From: Anaerolineaceae bacterium
GTDB lineage: Bacteria > Chloroflexota > Anaerolineae > Aggregatilineales > Phototrophicaceae
Reading direction: 5' to 3'
Length of the DNA stretch: 64,000 nucleotides
Assembly (NCBI GenBank): GCA_002702065.1
Contig: NZXX01000005.1
Span: forward strand, 62,001-126,000
The position numbers and the translations under genes are program-made. How positions within the stretch are numbered: position 1 is the stretch's first letter; each line of letters opens with the position of its first letter. Shown here one piece after another: positions 15,811 to 27,000 of the stretch. Below the pieces are notes generated by a model. It was not told the origin of the DNA and searched no databases. It saw nothing but the letters and a program-made list of their open reading frames with translations.

Positions 15811-17106
15811 CTACGGCCTTTCACTGGCGTGTATCGCACTGTGGTACGCCTTCCTAGAAGCGATACTCTGACCAGCCTGCAGCCGCTCTCCGCTTTCCTT
15901 CACCATCAGCCGCGCCCGGTGCGCCACGGTCCCCAGAAACAGATAATAGAATGCAATGCGAAAGATATTGTGTACCACGTTGTCAAGCAACATCTGCACG
16001 GTGATGATGGAGACACAGCCAATCGCCAGGGCCATGACAGCCCCTCCCTCGCGGGCACGCAGCACCGGCACCAGCGATACCCACGGATAGACGAACAGGA
16101 TCACGATAATCCCCGCACCCGGCCACCCCCCCTCTACATAAAATCGCACGAACTCATTATGCGGCCACAGCTGCCCGGTATCATAATCGATGTGGCGGCC
16201 TATATAGCCGAAGCCCAAACCTTGCCCTTCTTCCCAGGCCTGCCTGATCCAGCCCTCCATGGCCTCCAGCCGCCCGGAGCCGTAGGCATCCGACGATGTC
16301 TCAAAGAGGCGGCGATAGAAAGTATCGTCCACGGCAAAGCTGAAGCCAAGGAACAGCAGCACCGCCAGGCACGCCGCGGCGAGGATCTTCAGCCGGAACA
16401 CTACTCCGGTGCGGGAATTCCAGGGGCGGGAGCAGAACACCAGCACCAGACTCAGCACCGCAATGAGAATGACCTGACGGCTGGCCGAGAGCATGACGAT
16501 CAGCAGCGCAGCTCCCAGCAGCAGGGCATACGCCATGCGCGCACTCCATCGCCGGGTCTGCATGAGGTAGGTGAGGCTCAGCAGCGCGAACGTGGCCCCA
16601 AGAATGCCCTGCTGGGTTACCGAGCCGGTAACGGCCAGACGGGCAGGCCCCGCGTCTCCGGCCTGTACATACAGCCCCTCACCCGTGCCGAGCAGCATGG
16701 CCAGGCCCACCAGCACGGTATAGGCCGCGAGCAGCATCCAGTAGCGTCGCACGAGACGGTTGAAATCCAGCGTTGCGCTCAGCTCAGATGCCACGAACAT
16801 CAGCCCGAACAACACGACAAACTTGTAGCTGTCTGCCTCAAATCGCCCCTGCATGACGTCACTGACCAATACCACCCCAGTCAGCGCGAGGCCAATGAGC
16901 GCCATGCCCTTGTCCCGGAGCGCCGCCGGTGTCTGCCTGCGCACGCGCAGCATCCCCACGATCAGCAGCAGCGCACACGCGGCGAGGAAGGCTCCCTGCA
17001 TCAGCAGGCGAAGACCCAGTGCATCCACAAGGGATGCCGACAGCAGACCAGTCAAGGCAATAAGCAGGATGCAGGCGTTTGCTATCATGGGGAAGAGGTA
17101 GCACAT
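15811..17106 (-). CDS. O-antigen ligase/polymerase (Wzy/WaaL-like) membrane protein
   Basis: A 431-residue protein with about ten to eleven hydrophobic helices and one large loop between about residues 275 and 335. The loop holds RLEAMEGWIRQ and WPHNEFVRFYVEGGWPG, the conserved Arg and His-Asn-Glu signature of the Wzy/O-antigen-ligase superfamily (PF04932). Members join or polymerise lipid-linked glycans at the outer face of the membrane. An alternative start is the ATG at 17088. No other polysaccharide gene is adjacent except the methyltransferase at 20.3 kb, so it may act on a host glycan. Confidence 0.85.
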   Translation of the reverse strand: MCYLFPMIANACILLIALTGLLSASLVDALGLRLLMQGAFLAACALLLIVGMLRVRRQTPAALRDKGMALIGLALTGVVLVSDVMQGRFEADSYKFVVLFGLMFVASELSATLDFNRLVRRYWMLLAAYTVLVGLAMLLGTGEGLYVQAGDAGPARLAVTGSVTQQGILGATFALLSLTYLMQTRRWSARMAYALLLGAALLIVMLSASRQVILIAVLSLVLVFCSRPWNSRTGVVFRLKILAAACLAVLLFLGFSFAVDDTFYRRLFETSSDAYGSGRLEAMEGWIRQAWEEGQGLGFGYIGRHIDYDTGQLWPHNEFVRFYVEGGWPGAGIIVILFVYPWVSLVPVLRAREGGAVMALAIGCVSIITVQMLLDNVVHNIFRIAFYYLFLGTVAHRARLMVKESGERLQAGQSIASRKAYHSAIHASERP

Positions 17107-17140
17107 TCCCCCTGTTGCCTAAAGGCACGAAGCACAACAC

Positions 17141-17896
17141 TCAGGGTATTTTGCTATTCAGATAATGGAGAACGGTTCGCGCTGCATTGATGGCCAGCAT
17201 GGCTTCGCTGTATTCGAGTAAAACGTCATTAGGATGAACCGGCGTGGCATGGTTACGAAGGGTATTCAGCGAATCCAAAATCGTGCCAAATGCATTTAGA
17301 ACCCTTACCGTTTCCTGACTGAAAGCACCGGACGTCTGAAACGCCGGATGCTGTTGCCGCAGCAGCTTGAACAGCCGGGGCATGGTATCCGCTTTATCAT
17401 AAGGAATGTTCGCCTGTGAACATACTTCCCGAAGGTATCCATGCATCGCGGTATGTACCCTATCCACAGCACTTGCCGCCCCACTAGTGCGTAGAAGGTT
17501 CTCCGCGTCTATGATTGCCTGGTCTACTACAGCCGATGTGATCTTCGGTGACAAATTTGCCACCGGAGCATTTTGCTCAAGCCTGCTGATAAGCATCTGC
17601 ATTTCGCTGCGTAATGCTTCCGTCCGGGTATCTGGGGCGTTAGCAGCCCCCACAGGAAATCTTTCCAGCAGTCCTCGAAGAATCTTTGCTTGGTCAGTAG
17701 GAGATTGCGACTTCAGAATTTCAATAAACCGTTCGCGAGTCGTGCCTTCAATCTCATTCGGGTCAATACTGAGGTCACAGTATAGCGGGTAGAATTCCGC
17801 ATGGGTTCGGTAGCTAAAGTCACCTAAATAGCCACCAGAGACCCCGATATATCTATGTATGACCTTTGCGATTTCACCGCCTGTTAGTCCTGTCAT
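17141..17896 (-). CDS. Abortive-infection protein with Abi-C domain
   Basis: About 251 residues from ATG 17896 (an ATG at 17923 is also in frame). The C-terminal ~120 residues match the Abi_C domain (PF14355): DRVHTAMHGYLREVC, LFKLLRQQHP, LDSLNTLRNHATPVHPN and AMLAINAARTVLHYL. The LRNH motif resembles the Arg-x4-6-His of HEPN RNases, to which this domain is related. The N-terminal ~80 residues (GGEIAKVIHRYIG, GGYLGDFSYRTHAEFY) look like an Abi sensor domain. It is likely a single-gene phage-defence factor. It lies beside the resolvase and the CBASS-like genes. Confidence 0.85.
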   Translation of the reverse strand: MTGLTGGEIAKVIHRYIGVSGGYLGDFSYRTHAEFYPLYCDLSIDPNEIEGTTRERFIEILKSQSPTDQAKILRGLLERFPVGAANAPDTRTEALRSEMQMLISRLEQNAPVANLSPKITSAVVDQAIIDAENLLRTSGAASAVDRVHTAMHGYLREVCSQANIPYDKADTMPRLFKLLRQQHPAFQTSGAFSQETVRVLNAFGTILDSLNTLRNHATPVHPNDVLLEYSEAMLAINAARTVLHYLNSKIP

Positions 17897-18027
17897 TTGT
17901 CTCTCTGCAATTGAAATACACATTCATCAATAATTATACCGGCGTATTTATAGAGGTCTCCCACAAACGGTCGTTTTTGACCGACGCGCCACTCCTTTTT
18001 CTTTTGCCTCGTAAATACCTGCCTGAT

Positions 18028-18111
18028 CTCTCAAAACACTCTCTTGAAACCAACCCTCGCAAAAGGTATGGTGCAGATGAGTTTTGAGAGTATTTCACCC
18101 TTCGCAAAAGG
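18028..18111. promoter_or_regulatory. Possible res site/operator upstream of the resolvase
   Basis: A 10-bp inverted repeat CTCTCAAAAC (18028-18037) / GTTTTGAGAG (18081-18090) is interleaved with a direct repeat TCGCAAAAGG (18057-18066 and 18102-18111). The cluster ends 9 bases before the resolvase start, the usual place for res subsites that also autoregulate the gene. Confidence 0.55.
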
Positions 18112-18119
18112 AACCCTTC

Positions 18120-18689
18120 ATGCTTATCGGTTACGCCCGCGTGTCTTCCCAGGACCAGAACCCGCAACTCCAGCACGACGCCCTCGAGAAAGCGGGCTGC
18201 GAGAAAATCTTCACCGAGAAAGCCTCCGGTGCGCAGCGCGACCGGCCCCAGCTCCTCGCCGCGCTGGAATACATGCGCGCCGGGGATACGCTGGTAGTGT
18301 GGAAGCTGGACCGTCTGGCCCGCTCGCTGAAGCAGCTGATCGAGACGGTCGAAGCACTGGAGCAACGCGAGACAGGATTCAAGTCCCTTACCGAGGCTAT
18401 CGACACCACGACCCCCGGCGGCAAGCTGGTGTTTCATATCTTTGCGGCGCTGGCGGAATTTGAGCGGGGCATCATACGGGAGCGCACCCACGCAGGCCTT
18501 GCCGCTGCCCGCGCCAGAGGACGCACCGGTGGACGCCCCCCTGCCCTGTCCCCTGAAGACGTTGCCGTCGCCAGAGCGCTGCTGCGCGACCCGGAAATCA
18601 CCATGGAACAGGTGGCCGGGCGACTGGGTTGTTCACCCTCCACGCTCTACCGCCATTTCCCTGGCGGAAGAAGCATAATAGCGGGATAA
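18120..18689 (+). CDS. Small serine recombinase (resolvase/invertase)
   Basis: A 189-residue protein with the Tn3-resolvase layout: MLIGYARVSSQDQNP with the catalytic Ser (residue 9 or 10), VVWKLDRLARSLKQL, GGKLVFHIFAALAEFERGII (long E-helix) and a C-terminal helix-turn-helix (EQVAGRLGCSPSTLYRHF). The start at 18120 has an AAAAGGA ribosome-binding site. On a replicating element it would resolve multimers or invert DNA; it may also be a transposon remnant. Repeats just upstream look like its binding sites. No transposase is nearby. Confidence 0.92.
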   Translation: MLIGYARVSSQDQNPQLQHDALEKAGCEKIFTEKASGAQRDRPQLLAALEYMRAGDTLVVWKLDRLARSLKQLIETVEALEQRETGFKSLTEAIDTTTPGGKLVFHIFAALAEFERGIIRERTHAGLAAARARGRTGGRPPALSPEDVAVARALLRDPEITMEQVAGRLGCSPSTLYRHFPGGRSIIAG

Positions 18690-18737
18690 TAGTTGTCGGA
18701 CACACCATTAGGCTCTCCCTGGAGGTAGCTGACAACC

Positions 18738-19706
18738 GTGAGCACAGGCAGGCGATTTAATGAATTCGTTTCCAACATCCAATTGAGCGATGCGCAGGTA
18801 AAGGACGCCATAACCAAACATACGGGCGTACGAAAAACACTCCACAACGCCTATTACGCCACCAGCTTCGTGAAGTCATTCTATGACCCTACCGAGATTC
18901 TCCTGTACGAACAGCAGATGCTCAGGGCCTATAAGTCGTCCGAAGTGTTCCTGGACGAAACCCAATCGAAGCGGACCAGCCGACTGGTAGGTTCCTATGG
19001 CAAGAACACCGCCATCGCGCCGCCCAGTGACATCGACATACTCTTTGAGCTGCCATTGGACCAGTATTCCCGGTACGAGAATTATGCGTACAACGGGCAA
19101 AGCCAGCTTCTGCAGGACATCAAAAAGGTACTTGAGAAAACCTACCCCCGCACAGCCATCCGTGCCGATGGGCAGATTGTTCTCGTCCCGTTCACTACCT
19201 ACAGTATTGAGGTACTTCCGGCATTCAAGCGCGCATCAGGCGGCTATTATTATCCCGATACGCATAATGGAGGCAGCTGGAAGATAACGGACCCCAAGGC
19301 GGAAATTGATCTCATCAGAGCGTCGAACAAGCGCAGCAACGGCAATACCATCAAGCTGATCAAGATGCTCAAAGCCTGGAAGCAGTACTGCAATGTCCCC
19401 ATCAAGTCCCTGGTACTGGAGCTGCGATCCATCAATTTTCTGGAAAATTGGGAATACTACGATAAACCTTCTGTTTATCATGACTGGATGATCCGGGATT
19501 TCTTTGCCAGGTTAATTGAATTCCAAAACGGAAATTGCCCGATGCCGGGAACAGGTGAAACCATCTGGTATGGTGATGCATGGCTTTCAAAGGCCGAGAC
19601 CGCCCTGAAGCGAAGCCAGACCGCCTGCGAACTGGAAAGCCAGGAATCTTACGCGCTGGCTACCATAGAATGGCAGAAACTCTTTGGCAACCGATACCCT
19701 TACTGA
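18738..19706 (+). CDS. CD-NTase (cGAS/DncV-like, SMODS) nucleotidyltransferase
   Basis: A 322-residue protein with a GTG start and a GGAGGT site 11 bases upstream. The nucleotidyltransferase core is visible: GSYGKNT (Gly85-Ser86), SDIDILFELP with Asp98 and Asp100, and a third acidic residue Glu158 in YSIEVLPAF. A helical half follows with LIKMLKAWKQYCN. In CBASS such enzymes make a cyclic oligonucleotide when phage is sensed and so activate the effector encoded beside them. The effector gene follows after 13 bases. No Cap2/Cap3 or HORMA/TRIP13 genes are present, so this would be the minimal (type I) form. Confidence 0.88.
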   Translation: MSTGRRFNEFVSNIQLSDAQVKDAITKHTGVRKTLHNAYYATSFVKSFYDPTEILLYEQQMLRAYKSSEVFLDETQSKRTSRLVGSYGKNTAIAPPSDIDILFELPLDQYSRYENYAYNGQSQLLQDIKKVLEKTYPRTAIRADGQIVLVPFTTYSIEVLPAFKRASGGYYYPDTHNGGSWKITDPKAEIDLIRASNKRSNGNTIKLIKMLKAWKQYCNVPIKSLVLELRSINFLENWEYYDKPSVYHDWMIRDFFARLIEFQNGNCPMPGTGETIWYGDAWLSKAETALKRSQTACELESQESYALATIEWQKLFGNRYPY

Positions 19707-19719
19707 TTAAGGAAACAAG

Positions 19720-20271
19720 ATGGACGAAGAACAACAACGGCTTATTTCCACTATCCGGCAGGTGTACGGCGGGATTGTCTGGACGCACAAAACCCACGAA
19801 AAAGACAGGGAAATCTTCGCTCAGCGAGCGACGAGAGACAAGTGGATCAACGTCATTCTTATCACATCGACCACCATCGTGCTGGTTCTCAGCATTGTTC
19901 TTGACAAGGACTGGGGCACCGCCATAGGCACATTCTTTGCCTGCATTTCCACTTTATTTGCAGCATACAGCCTGTCCTTCTCACCGGAGCGCGAAGCGCA
20001 GCATCATCGTGAGGCCGCCAAGGCGCTTTACAACGAACGGCAATGCCTGTTGCTCCTGATCGAGCGTTCCATGGCTTCGGATGCTGATCTGGCTGATATT
20101 CGCAAAGAACTGGAAAACATAACCGACAGAGTGAATCAGATAAACAGTATCGCACCCGACACCTCCAGCAAGGCCTATCAAATTGCCACCAAGGCGCTGA
20201 ACGTCAATGAGGAGTTAACGTTTTCCGAAAAAGAAATAGACAACCTGCTGCCTCCGGAGTTAAGGACATAG
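19720..20271 (+). CDS. SLATT-domain two-TM effector
   Basis: A 183-residue protein with an N-terminal helix, two adjacent membrane helices (VILITSTTIVLVLSIVL and AIGTFFACISTLFAAYSLSF) and a long cytoplasmic helical region. This is the SLATT layout (SMODS and SLOG-associating 2TM effector). These proteins are predicted to open membrane pores on second-messenger binding. It lies 13 bases after the CD-NTase gene on the same strand, with a GGAAACAAG ribosome-binding region. Confidence 0.85.
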   Translation: MDEEQQRLISTIRQVYGGIVWTHKTHEKDREIFAQRATRDKWINVILITSTTIVLVLSIVLDKDWGTAIGTFFACISTLFAAYSLSFSPEREAQHHREAAKALYNERQCLLLLIERSMASDADLADIRKELENITDRVNQINSIAPDTSSKAYQIATKALNVNEELTFSEKEIDNLLPPELRT

Positions 20272-20348
20272 CGTCAAAGTCCTGCACCTGGTGAACGCAG
20301 CACGGTCGATAGTGGATAAAGAATCATCACGCCAGCTGAAAGCACACC

Positions 20349-21068
20349 ATGAACCACGCCCATCCCGGTATCTGGGAATTCTCCGACCGCGTCGCCTACC
20401 TCCAGCAGCGCATTGATGCGCTGCCCCACGATGGTCTTCTCACCGCCCTGGAGGCCGGATGCGGGTCCGTAAGCCACCTGCGGTTTCCCGATCAGGCGCA
20501 CCTCACCGGCATCGACATCTCCCAGGAGCAGCTGACGCGCAACACGATGCTGCATGAGAAAATCTGCGCGGACATCCACGCCCACGCATTCCCGGAAGCC
20601 CGGTTTGACCTGATCATGTGCTGGAATGTGATGGAGCACCTGAATGACCCGATTCAGGTGCTGCGCAACTTTGTGCGCTGGCTGAAGCCCGGCGGGCTGA
20701 TCATCATCGGCACTCCCAACCCGTACTCCGCCAAGGGGTTTGTAACGAAGTTTACGCCGCACTTCGTGCACGTGCTGCTTTACCGCTATGTGCTGGGCAA
20801 GAAGGACGCCGGGCAGCCGGGCACGGAGCCGTTTCCCACCTACCTGCGCTGGTCGCTGTCACCCAGGAGCCTAAAGCTGTTCTCGCGCGACCATGGCCTT
20901 GAAATCGATACCCTCACCACCTACCGCACACCGTGGGAAGCAAATATCCGCAACCCACTATGTCGGGCAGCATGGAAGGGTTACACAAGCCTTCTTGCCG
21001 TCTTCTCCCTTAACCAGCTTGACGTGCACCACTCGGAGACCCTCGCGGTACTGCGCAAGCCAGACTAA
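20349..21068 (+). CDS. Class I SAM-dependent methyltransferase
   Basis: A 239-residue protein with SAM motif I ALEAGCGSVSHL (about 33-44), an acidic GIDIS after the second strand, FDLIMCWNVMEHLNDP, and the post-motif LKPGGLIIIGTPNP. This is the Methyltransf_11/UbiE-like type. Together with the long GTEPFPTYLRWSLSPRSL insert it resembles glycan- or lipid-modifying methyltransferases. It is convergent with the RTX gene, with only 14 bases between the two stops. Confidence 0.8.
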   Translation: MNHAHPGIWEFSDRVAYLQQRIDALPHDGLLTALEAGCGSVSHLRFPDQAHLTGIDISQEQLTRNTMLHEKICADIHAHAFPEARFDLIMCWNVMEHLNDPIQVLRNFVRWLKPGGLIIIGTPNPYSAKGFVTKFTPHFVHVLLYRYVLGKKDAGQPGTEPFPTYLRWSLSPRSLKLFSRDHGLEIDTLTTYRTPWEANIRNPLCRAAWKGYTSLLAVFSLNQLDVHHSETLAVLRKPD

Positions 21069-21082
21069 ATGGCAGCAACCTC

Positions 21083-24000
21083 CTAGAGAATAAAGTCCCC
21101 GCCCACCAGCGTGATGGTCCCGGTAAGCTCGATTTCGAGGTCGGCAGTGCCGTCCGCGTCGGAGTCGATCTCGACGATGGTATTGCCCCCGGTCTGCGTG
21201 TATCGCACTTCGCTGGCAGTCCCGGTAAATGCCGATGTACCCTGGAAGGTAAAGGTCCCCACAAAGTCGGACAGGTCGATCTGATCGGTGCCGGTGACAA
21301 AATCCGTGATGATGTCCCGGTTACCGGAGCCGGTGCCTGATGCGCCATTGCTGTTGTAATCGAAGACATCCGCACCACTGCCGCCGGTGATCTGGTCAAC
21401 GCCCTGACCGCCGTTCAGGGTGTCGGCATAACCGCCCCCGGCCAGTGTGTCATCTCCCGCCCGGCCATAGAGTTCAATCCCGGCAGTGACACTGCCCGCC
21501 TGCAAGCTGTCATCACCCAGGTAGCTGCCATAGATGATTTCAACGTTCTTGCTGTACGCAGTGAGACTCACTCCAGTGGTACCCGTCACGTCGATGGTAT
21601 CAGTGCCCGTGCCCCCATCGATATAGCCGGACGTGACATCGTCGCTGTCCACATAGAGATAATCATCACCTTCATAGGCGCTGAGCGTATCTGCTCCCGC
21701 GCCGCCATCCAGCGTGTCATTCCCCGCGCGGGCCAACAGACCATCCACGCCCGCACCCCCGGACAGGTAATCATTGCCGTTGCCCCCGTTAATCGTATCC
21801 GCCCCCCCATAGCCATAGATGACCACATTTTCGGTTTTGTTCTGCGCATTCAGGTTATCAGCACCTACCTCACTGCCATGTACCTCCTCGATACTGGTGG
21901 AGTAGAGATTCAGCGTCATACCCGTGTCGCCTTCAATATAGGCCGTATCATAATCCGCGCCCCCATCAAAGGTGCTGTCGCCCGCATCAATGTAAAAGAC
22001 GTCATTCCCGGCACTGCCGTAAAAGCTGTCATTACCATCGCCGCCCGTCAGTGTATCGTCGCCTTCATGGCCGGTCATCACATCGTTGCCCACGCCACCA
22101 AACATGAGGTCATCCCCTTCGCGGCCCAGCAATACGTCGTTACCTTGCCCGCCATGGAGAAGGTCGCTTTCATCGCCGCCGCCTAAGGTATCGTCTCCCT
22201 GCCGGCCATAGATTTCTTTCACATCTGTTGCCAGCACGCCGTTCAGCGAGTCGTTCCCGCCGTCGCTGCCGTAGACCTTTTGGATGTTGATAATGTTGAA
22301 GTTGAGGCTGACGCCGGTGGTGCCGTTGACGTACAGGGTATTCGTGCCAGTACCCCCATCAATATATCCCGAACTGACATCGTCGGCATCGACATACACC
22401 ACATCGTCCCCGCCATGTCCAAGAATGGTGTCGTTACCGTTCCCCCCGTCCAGCGTATCATTGCCTTCGCGGCCATAAAGAACATCGTTACCGTCACCGC
22501 CGACCAGAGAGTCATTACCATCCCCCGCATTCAGCGTATCGTTGCCGCCACGACCTTCGAGATAGCCATCTTCCGTCTGGCCACTGGCATTGAGCGAATC
22601 ATTGCCACCATCCGTCCCAATGGCCGATTCCAGCCCATACGTCGCCAGCACCAGGGACGTTGCCGTCGTCCCGGTAAGTTCCACGGTATCGTGGCCGCTG
22701 CCGCCGGATACAGTCCCGCTGGTAAAATCGTCGTTGTCGATAATCAGATAGTCGTCGCCGTCTTCGCCATAGAGCTGATCCGTCCCATTGCCACCCTCGA
22801 GGGTATCATCCCCGTCATCGCCATACAGCACGTCGTCGCCATCTTCACCGTCCAGAATGTCATCGTCAGCTCCGCCGTCGAGCGTGTCGTTCCCGCTGCC
22901 GCCCAAGATGCTGTCCTCGTCGGCACCACCTAGCAGACTGTCATTTCCAGCCCCGCCGTCGAGGGTATCGTCCCCTTCATTGCCGGTCAGCGTATCCGCG
23001 CCCGCGCCGGATACGATAGAATCCGCGTTGAATGAACCCGTGAGAGACTCATCCGTCTGCTGATAGAAGATGAAATCGCCTTCAGACAGCTCTCCGGGCA
23101 GGATGTTGTTGATTACCAGGTACTGGCTGCCGCCAAGGTCAATGCGCGTATGATTGGTATTCCAGGTTTCCGTGGAGAGGTTGCCCCAGGTGATCGATGT
23201 AAAGGCGGAAAGGTCGATGACCTCGCCGGTCTCGGTCTCATCGAAATCCGTGATCGTATCCGTATCCCCGCCGTTCAGGCTGATAACAAACGTATCGGCA
23301 TCGCTCCCGCCCGTTAGCTGGTCGTTTCCGGCCCCTCCGGTCAGGGTGTCGTCACCCGCTTTCCCACTCAGGACATCGTTGCCCGCATTACCCCGGATGT
23401 CATCATCCTGGTCACTGTGGCCATAGATGGTGTCATTGCCGCTGCCGCCCTCTATGACCTGCATCGCCGCCAGCATCTCCGACAGCGAAAGGGTATCGCT
23501 TCCGTCTTCAAACTCGATACTTTCGATCTGGCGTGTCGTTCCGTAGGTACTGTTGAAGAAGTTGTACAGTTCTATCTCATCCCCGGTCGGAATAATCGTT
23601 ATGATCCCGTTGTTTCCGTTTGTTATCGATGTTGCAGCTGAACGACTCAACACAATATCGTCAATACTGATGTCATCCGTGAATACGACCTTGTCCGTAC
23701 CTCCCTGGTCATTGATCCGGTCATCACCATCACCGGCACTGAAGTAGTAGGAATCATCCGTGTCCGTTCCATAACTCTCCAGCCTGTCATTACCCGCGCC
23801 GCCGATAAGGGTGTTATCGGCGTCTTCCTGTCCATAGAGCGTGTCATTACCCGAAGTACCCCGGGTGACCTTGGCAGCATCAATGAGATCACTTGTGCTG
23901 TAGGACGTAGTTCCGTCCTCAAAATCGATGCCTTCGACCTGGCGGGCCGTCCCGTAGGTGTCATTGAAGAAATTATTTACCGTAATAACATCCCCGGTGC

Positions 24001-27000
24001 TGGCCACCGTAACAAGCAGGTGGTTTCCGTCTATACCGCCTCCGGCAGGGGTGTAGGCGCTTCGGCTGATGACAATATCGCTCCTGCTTACACCTTCTGT
24101 GAAGGTAAGTTTATCTGTGCCGCCGTAATCATTGATTCGATCATTCCCATCGCCCAGCGAAAAGACGTATGTATCGCTTGTTGAAGCACCGTTGCTATCC
24201 AGACTGTCATTTCCTGCTCCCCCAATGACCGTATTGTCCGTATCGGTCTGGCCAAACAGGTTATCAGCCCCGCTCGTGCCTCGGATGATTTTTGCCTCAT
24301 TTGCAATATCCGTGGCACTCAGCGAAGGGCTGCCATCCTCGAATTCGATGCTTTCGATTTGTCTATCCGGGCCAAGGGTATCGTGAAAAATAGTATTCAG
24401 CGTTATGACATCGCCGGTAGAATTGATGGTGATATAGCCGTGCGTCCCATCTACACCGCCCGAATAAGCGGAACGGCTGATCGTAATATCATCTCTGCTG
24501 ATTCCGTAGCCAAATACGATCTTATCCGTACCACCCGTGTCCGTTATGATGTCGTCGCCATCACCCAGGCTATAGTGATACTCGTCATTCCCCGTGCTGC
24601 CATTGAGGGTATCATTCCCCTTACCACCTACCAGGGTATCCGCACCAGTTGTACCGTTTATGGTTTCACTGCTGTCCGTCCCCACATGGCTGCCACTGAC
24701 GAAGCTGAAGTCGCTGTTGTCGATGCTGGCGGAGTTGACGCCCGTCAGGATGATGCTTTGACCACCGCCCAGGCTGATGGTGGTGTCGGTGCTGCCGCTG
24801 ATGGTCATGTCGGACGCATCATCGATGGCGGTAAAGTGGCTGAGGTCGATGGTCTCACTGCCTGCATCGAAGTCCGTGATGGTCGTCGTGCCGCCCGCCG
24901 CCACGTCAATGACGAAGGTATCCGTCCCGCTGCCACCGGTAACCGTATTGTTGCCGCCCGCCGTAAACAGGATGTCATCACCCTCCCCACCGTCGAGCGA
25001 ATCGTCCCCACCGCTGGTGATGATCAGGTCATTTCCCGCCCCGCCTAGGAGCGTGTCGTCACCATCGCTGTTGTGAATGGTGTCGTTACCGAGGCTGGCA
25101 ATCACGAGGTTGTCGCCGTCGCCCGTGAAAATCTCGTCGTCGCCGTCGCCGCCGTCCAGGGTATCGTTATAGTCACCCCCGATCAGCGTATCGTTACCGG
25201 CCCCGCCGCTGATGCTATCCGCTGCCGTGTCCGCATCCACGCCGTTGCCGCCCGTCAGGCTGTCATTGCCGTCTCCGCCGCTAATCGTATCCCCGTCAAC
25301 GCCACCCAGAATCGTGTCGTTCCCGCCGTCCCCGCTGAGCAGGTCGCCGTCCATTCCGCCGTGGATGTAATCGTTGCCTGACCCGCCACTGATGGTGTCA
25401 TTGCCGCCATCCGTATCCACGCCCGCTTTCAGGCCGCCATAGAGCGTGTCGTCTCCGTCCCCGCCCAGGATCGAGTCATTGCCCTTGTTGCCCTCTACGA
25501 GGTCGTTACCGGCCCCTGCGTCGATGGTATCCGCGCCCGTGCCCCCATCGATGGTGTCGTTGCCGCTCCCCGCCGTTACCGAATCGGCCCCACCAAGCAC
25601 GGAAATGGTATTGTTCCCGCCTGCCGTGGCATCCACCACGTCGTCTTCCGTGCTGCCCGTCAGGGTTTCATTAGCCGAAGTCCCGGTAATGGTGTCTCCC
25701 GCTACTCCTCCACTCGCTGCACCACCAATGAAGTATTCCGGTTTGAGCTGAGCAGGCGCATAATCTTCGATTACTATGTATTGGCCGTTGCCCAAATAAA
25801 CTTTAGCATCCCCAGCAGTATTGCTGGTTATAATCAGGTCAGAAAAATCGGTGATATTACTAAAATCGGATAGATCAATGTAATCCTTATACTCACCGCT
25901 GTTAAAATTCTGAATTATATCGGTAGTATTGGGGTCGACGTCGATAATAATCGTATCTCCGCTCGCTCTGCTGCGTATGATATCGTTACCGGCACCGCCA
26001 CTCAGCGTACCATACCAACCTTCATTATTCATTCCTCCAATGAAATCGTCACCGTCGCCGCCGTAGACTTCCGCACCAGATAACGTATCGTCTCCCGCCT
26101 CACCATAGACCGTATCACCCGTAGATATGCCGGAAATAAGATCATTCCCACTTCCTCCGTATACTACTTCAGCGCCCGCACCGAGTATTATGCGGTCGTT
26201 GCCCGCATTTCCATAAATCAGGTCATCGCCATTGACCCCATAGATCGTGTCATCATCGGCGCCGCCATTGAGGGTATCGTCACCTGACGTACCGGTAATA
26301 CTGGAACCCGTCACACCACCGCTCTGCGGACCGGTCAGTTCAATGCCCAGATAGGTACTGCCGATAAAATCCTTAATAATGGCGAATAGGCGGTCTCCTC
26401 CGTCCCGAACCTCAAGATCATTACTTCCCACTACAGTGAATTTGAAGGTCTCCCCGCCCTTCGTCATCTCATAGGTATTGTTGTCCGTGTAATACGCCTT
26501 ACCGGTCAGGTTAATCGGGGTTCCGCCCGCATCGACAAACTGCAGCATTCCGGAGCCATCACTATCAATCACGTGATCGGTACCCACTGCTTCAAATTGA
26601 AAGACATACGTGTCATTGTCATCACCACCGTACAACGTGTCAGTACCATCACCGCCGTACAACACATCGTCTCCGGCGTTCCCCACCAGAACGTTGGTTA
26701 GCTCATTACCATAAATGGTATCATTCCCTGCTCCGCCCGTGGCGTTTTCAACTTCTGAATCATGTGCTATGTAAATATAATCCTCTCCATTGATGATTGT
26801 CGGAGCATCCTGCCAGATATCATCAGCTCCTACCTCTTTTATCGCCTCGCGCAGGTCTATAACGTGACTGCCGGAAAAACCAGAGAGGTCGATCTCATCT
26901 GCTGAGCCGTCGGTATCTACGATGGTCATTGCCAATGAGCTGTTGCCCGTAATACCCCAATTTGCGAACCACGTGGAATCGTAGGTCGTGCTACCAGTAT

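Noticed and set aside
15805..17190. 461-codon forward frame opposite the O-antigen-ligase-like gene
   Set aside because: The reverse strand encodes a clear multi-helix membrane protein with family motifs; the forward translation is His/Gln/Arg-rich shadow sequence.
21878..25751. Long open frames on the forward strand opposite the RTX gene (for example 22280-22933 and 24359-25048)
   Set aside because: They arise from the repetitive codons of the RTX array, have low-complexity Val/Ile/Ala/Arg-rich translations and no ribosome-binding sites.
21400..26700. Regularly spaced repeats that could suggest a CRISPR array
   Set aside because: They are in-frame 27-base RTX codons with no constant repeat and unique spacers, and no cas genes are nearby.
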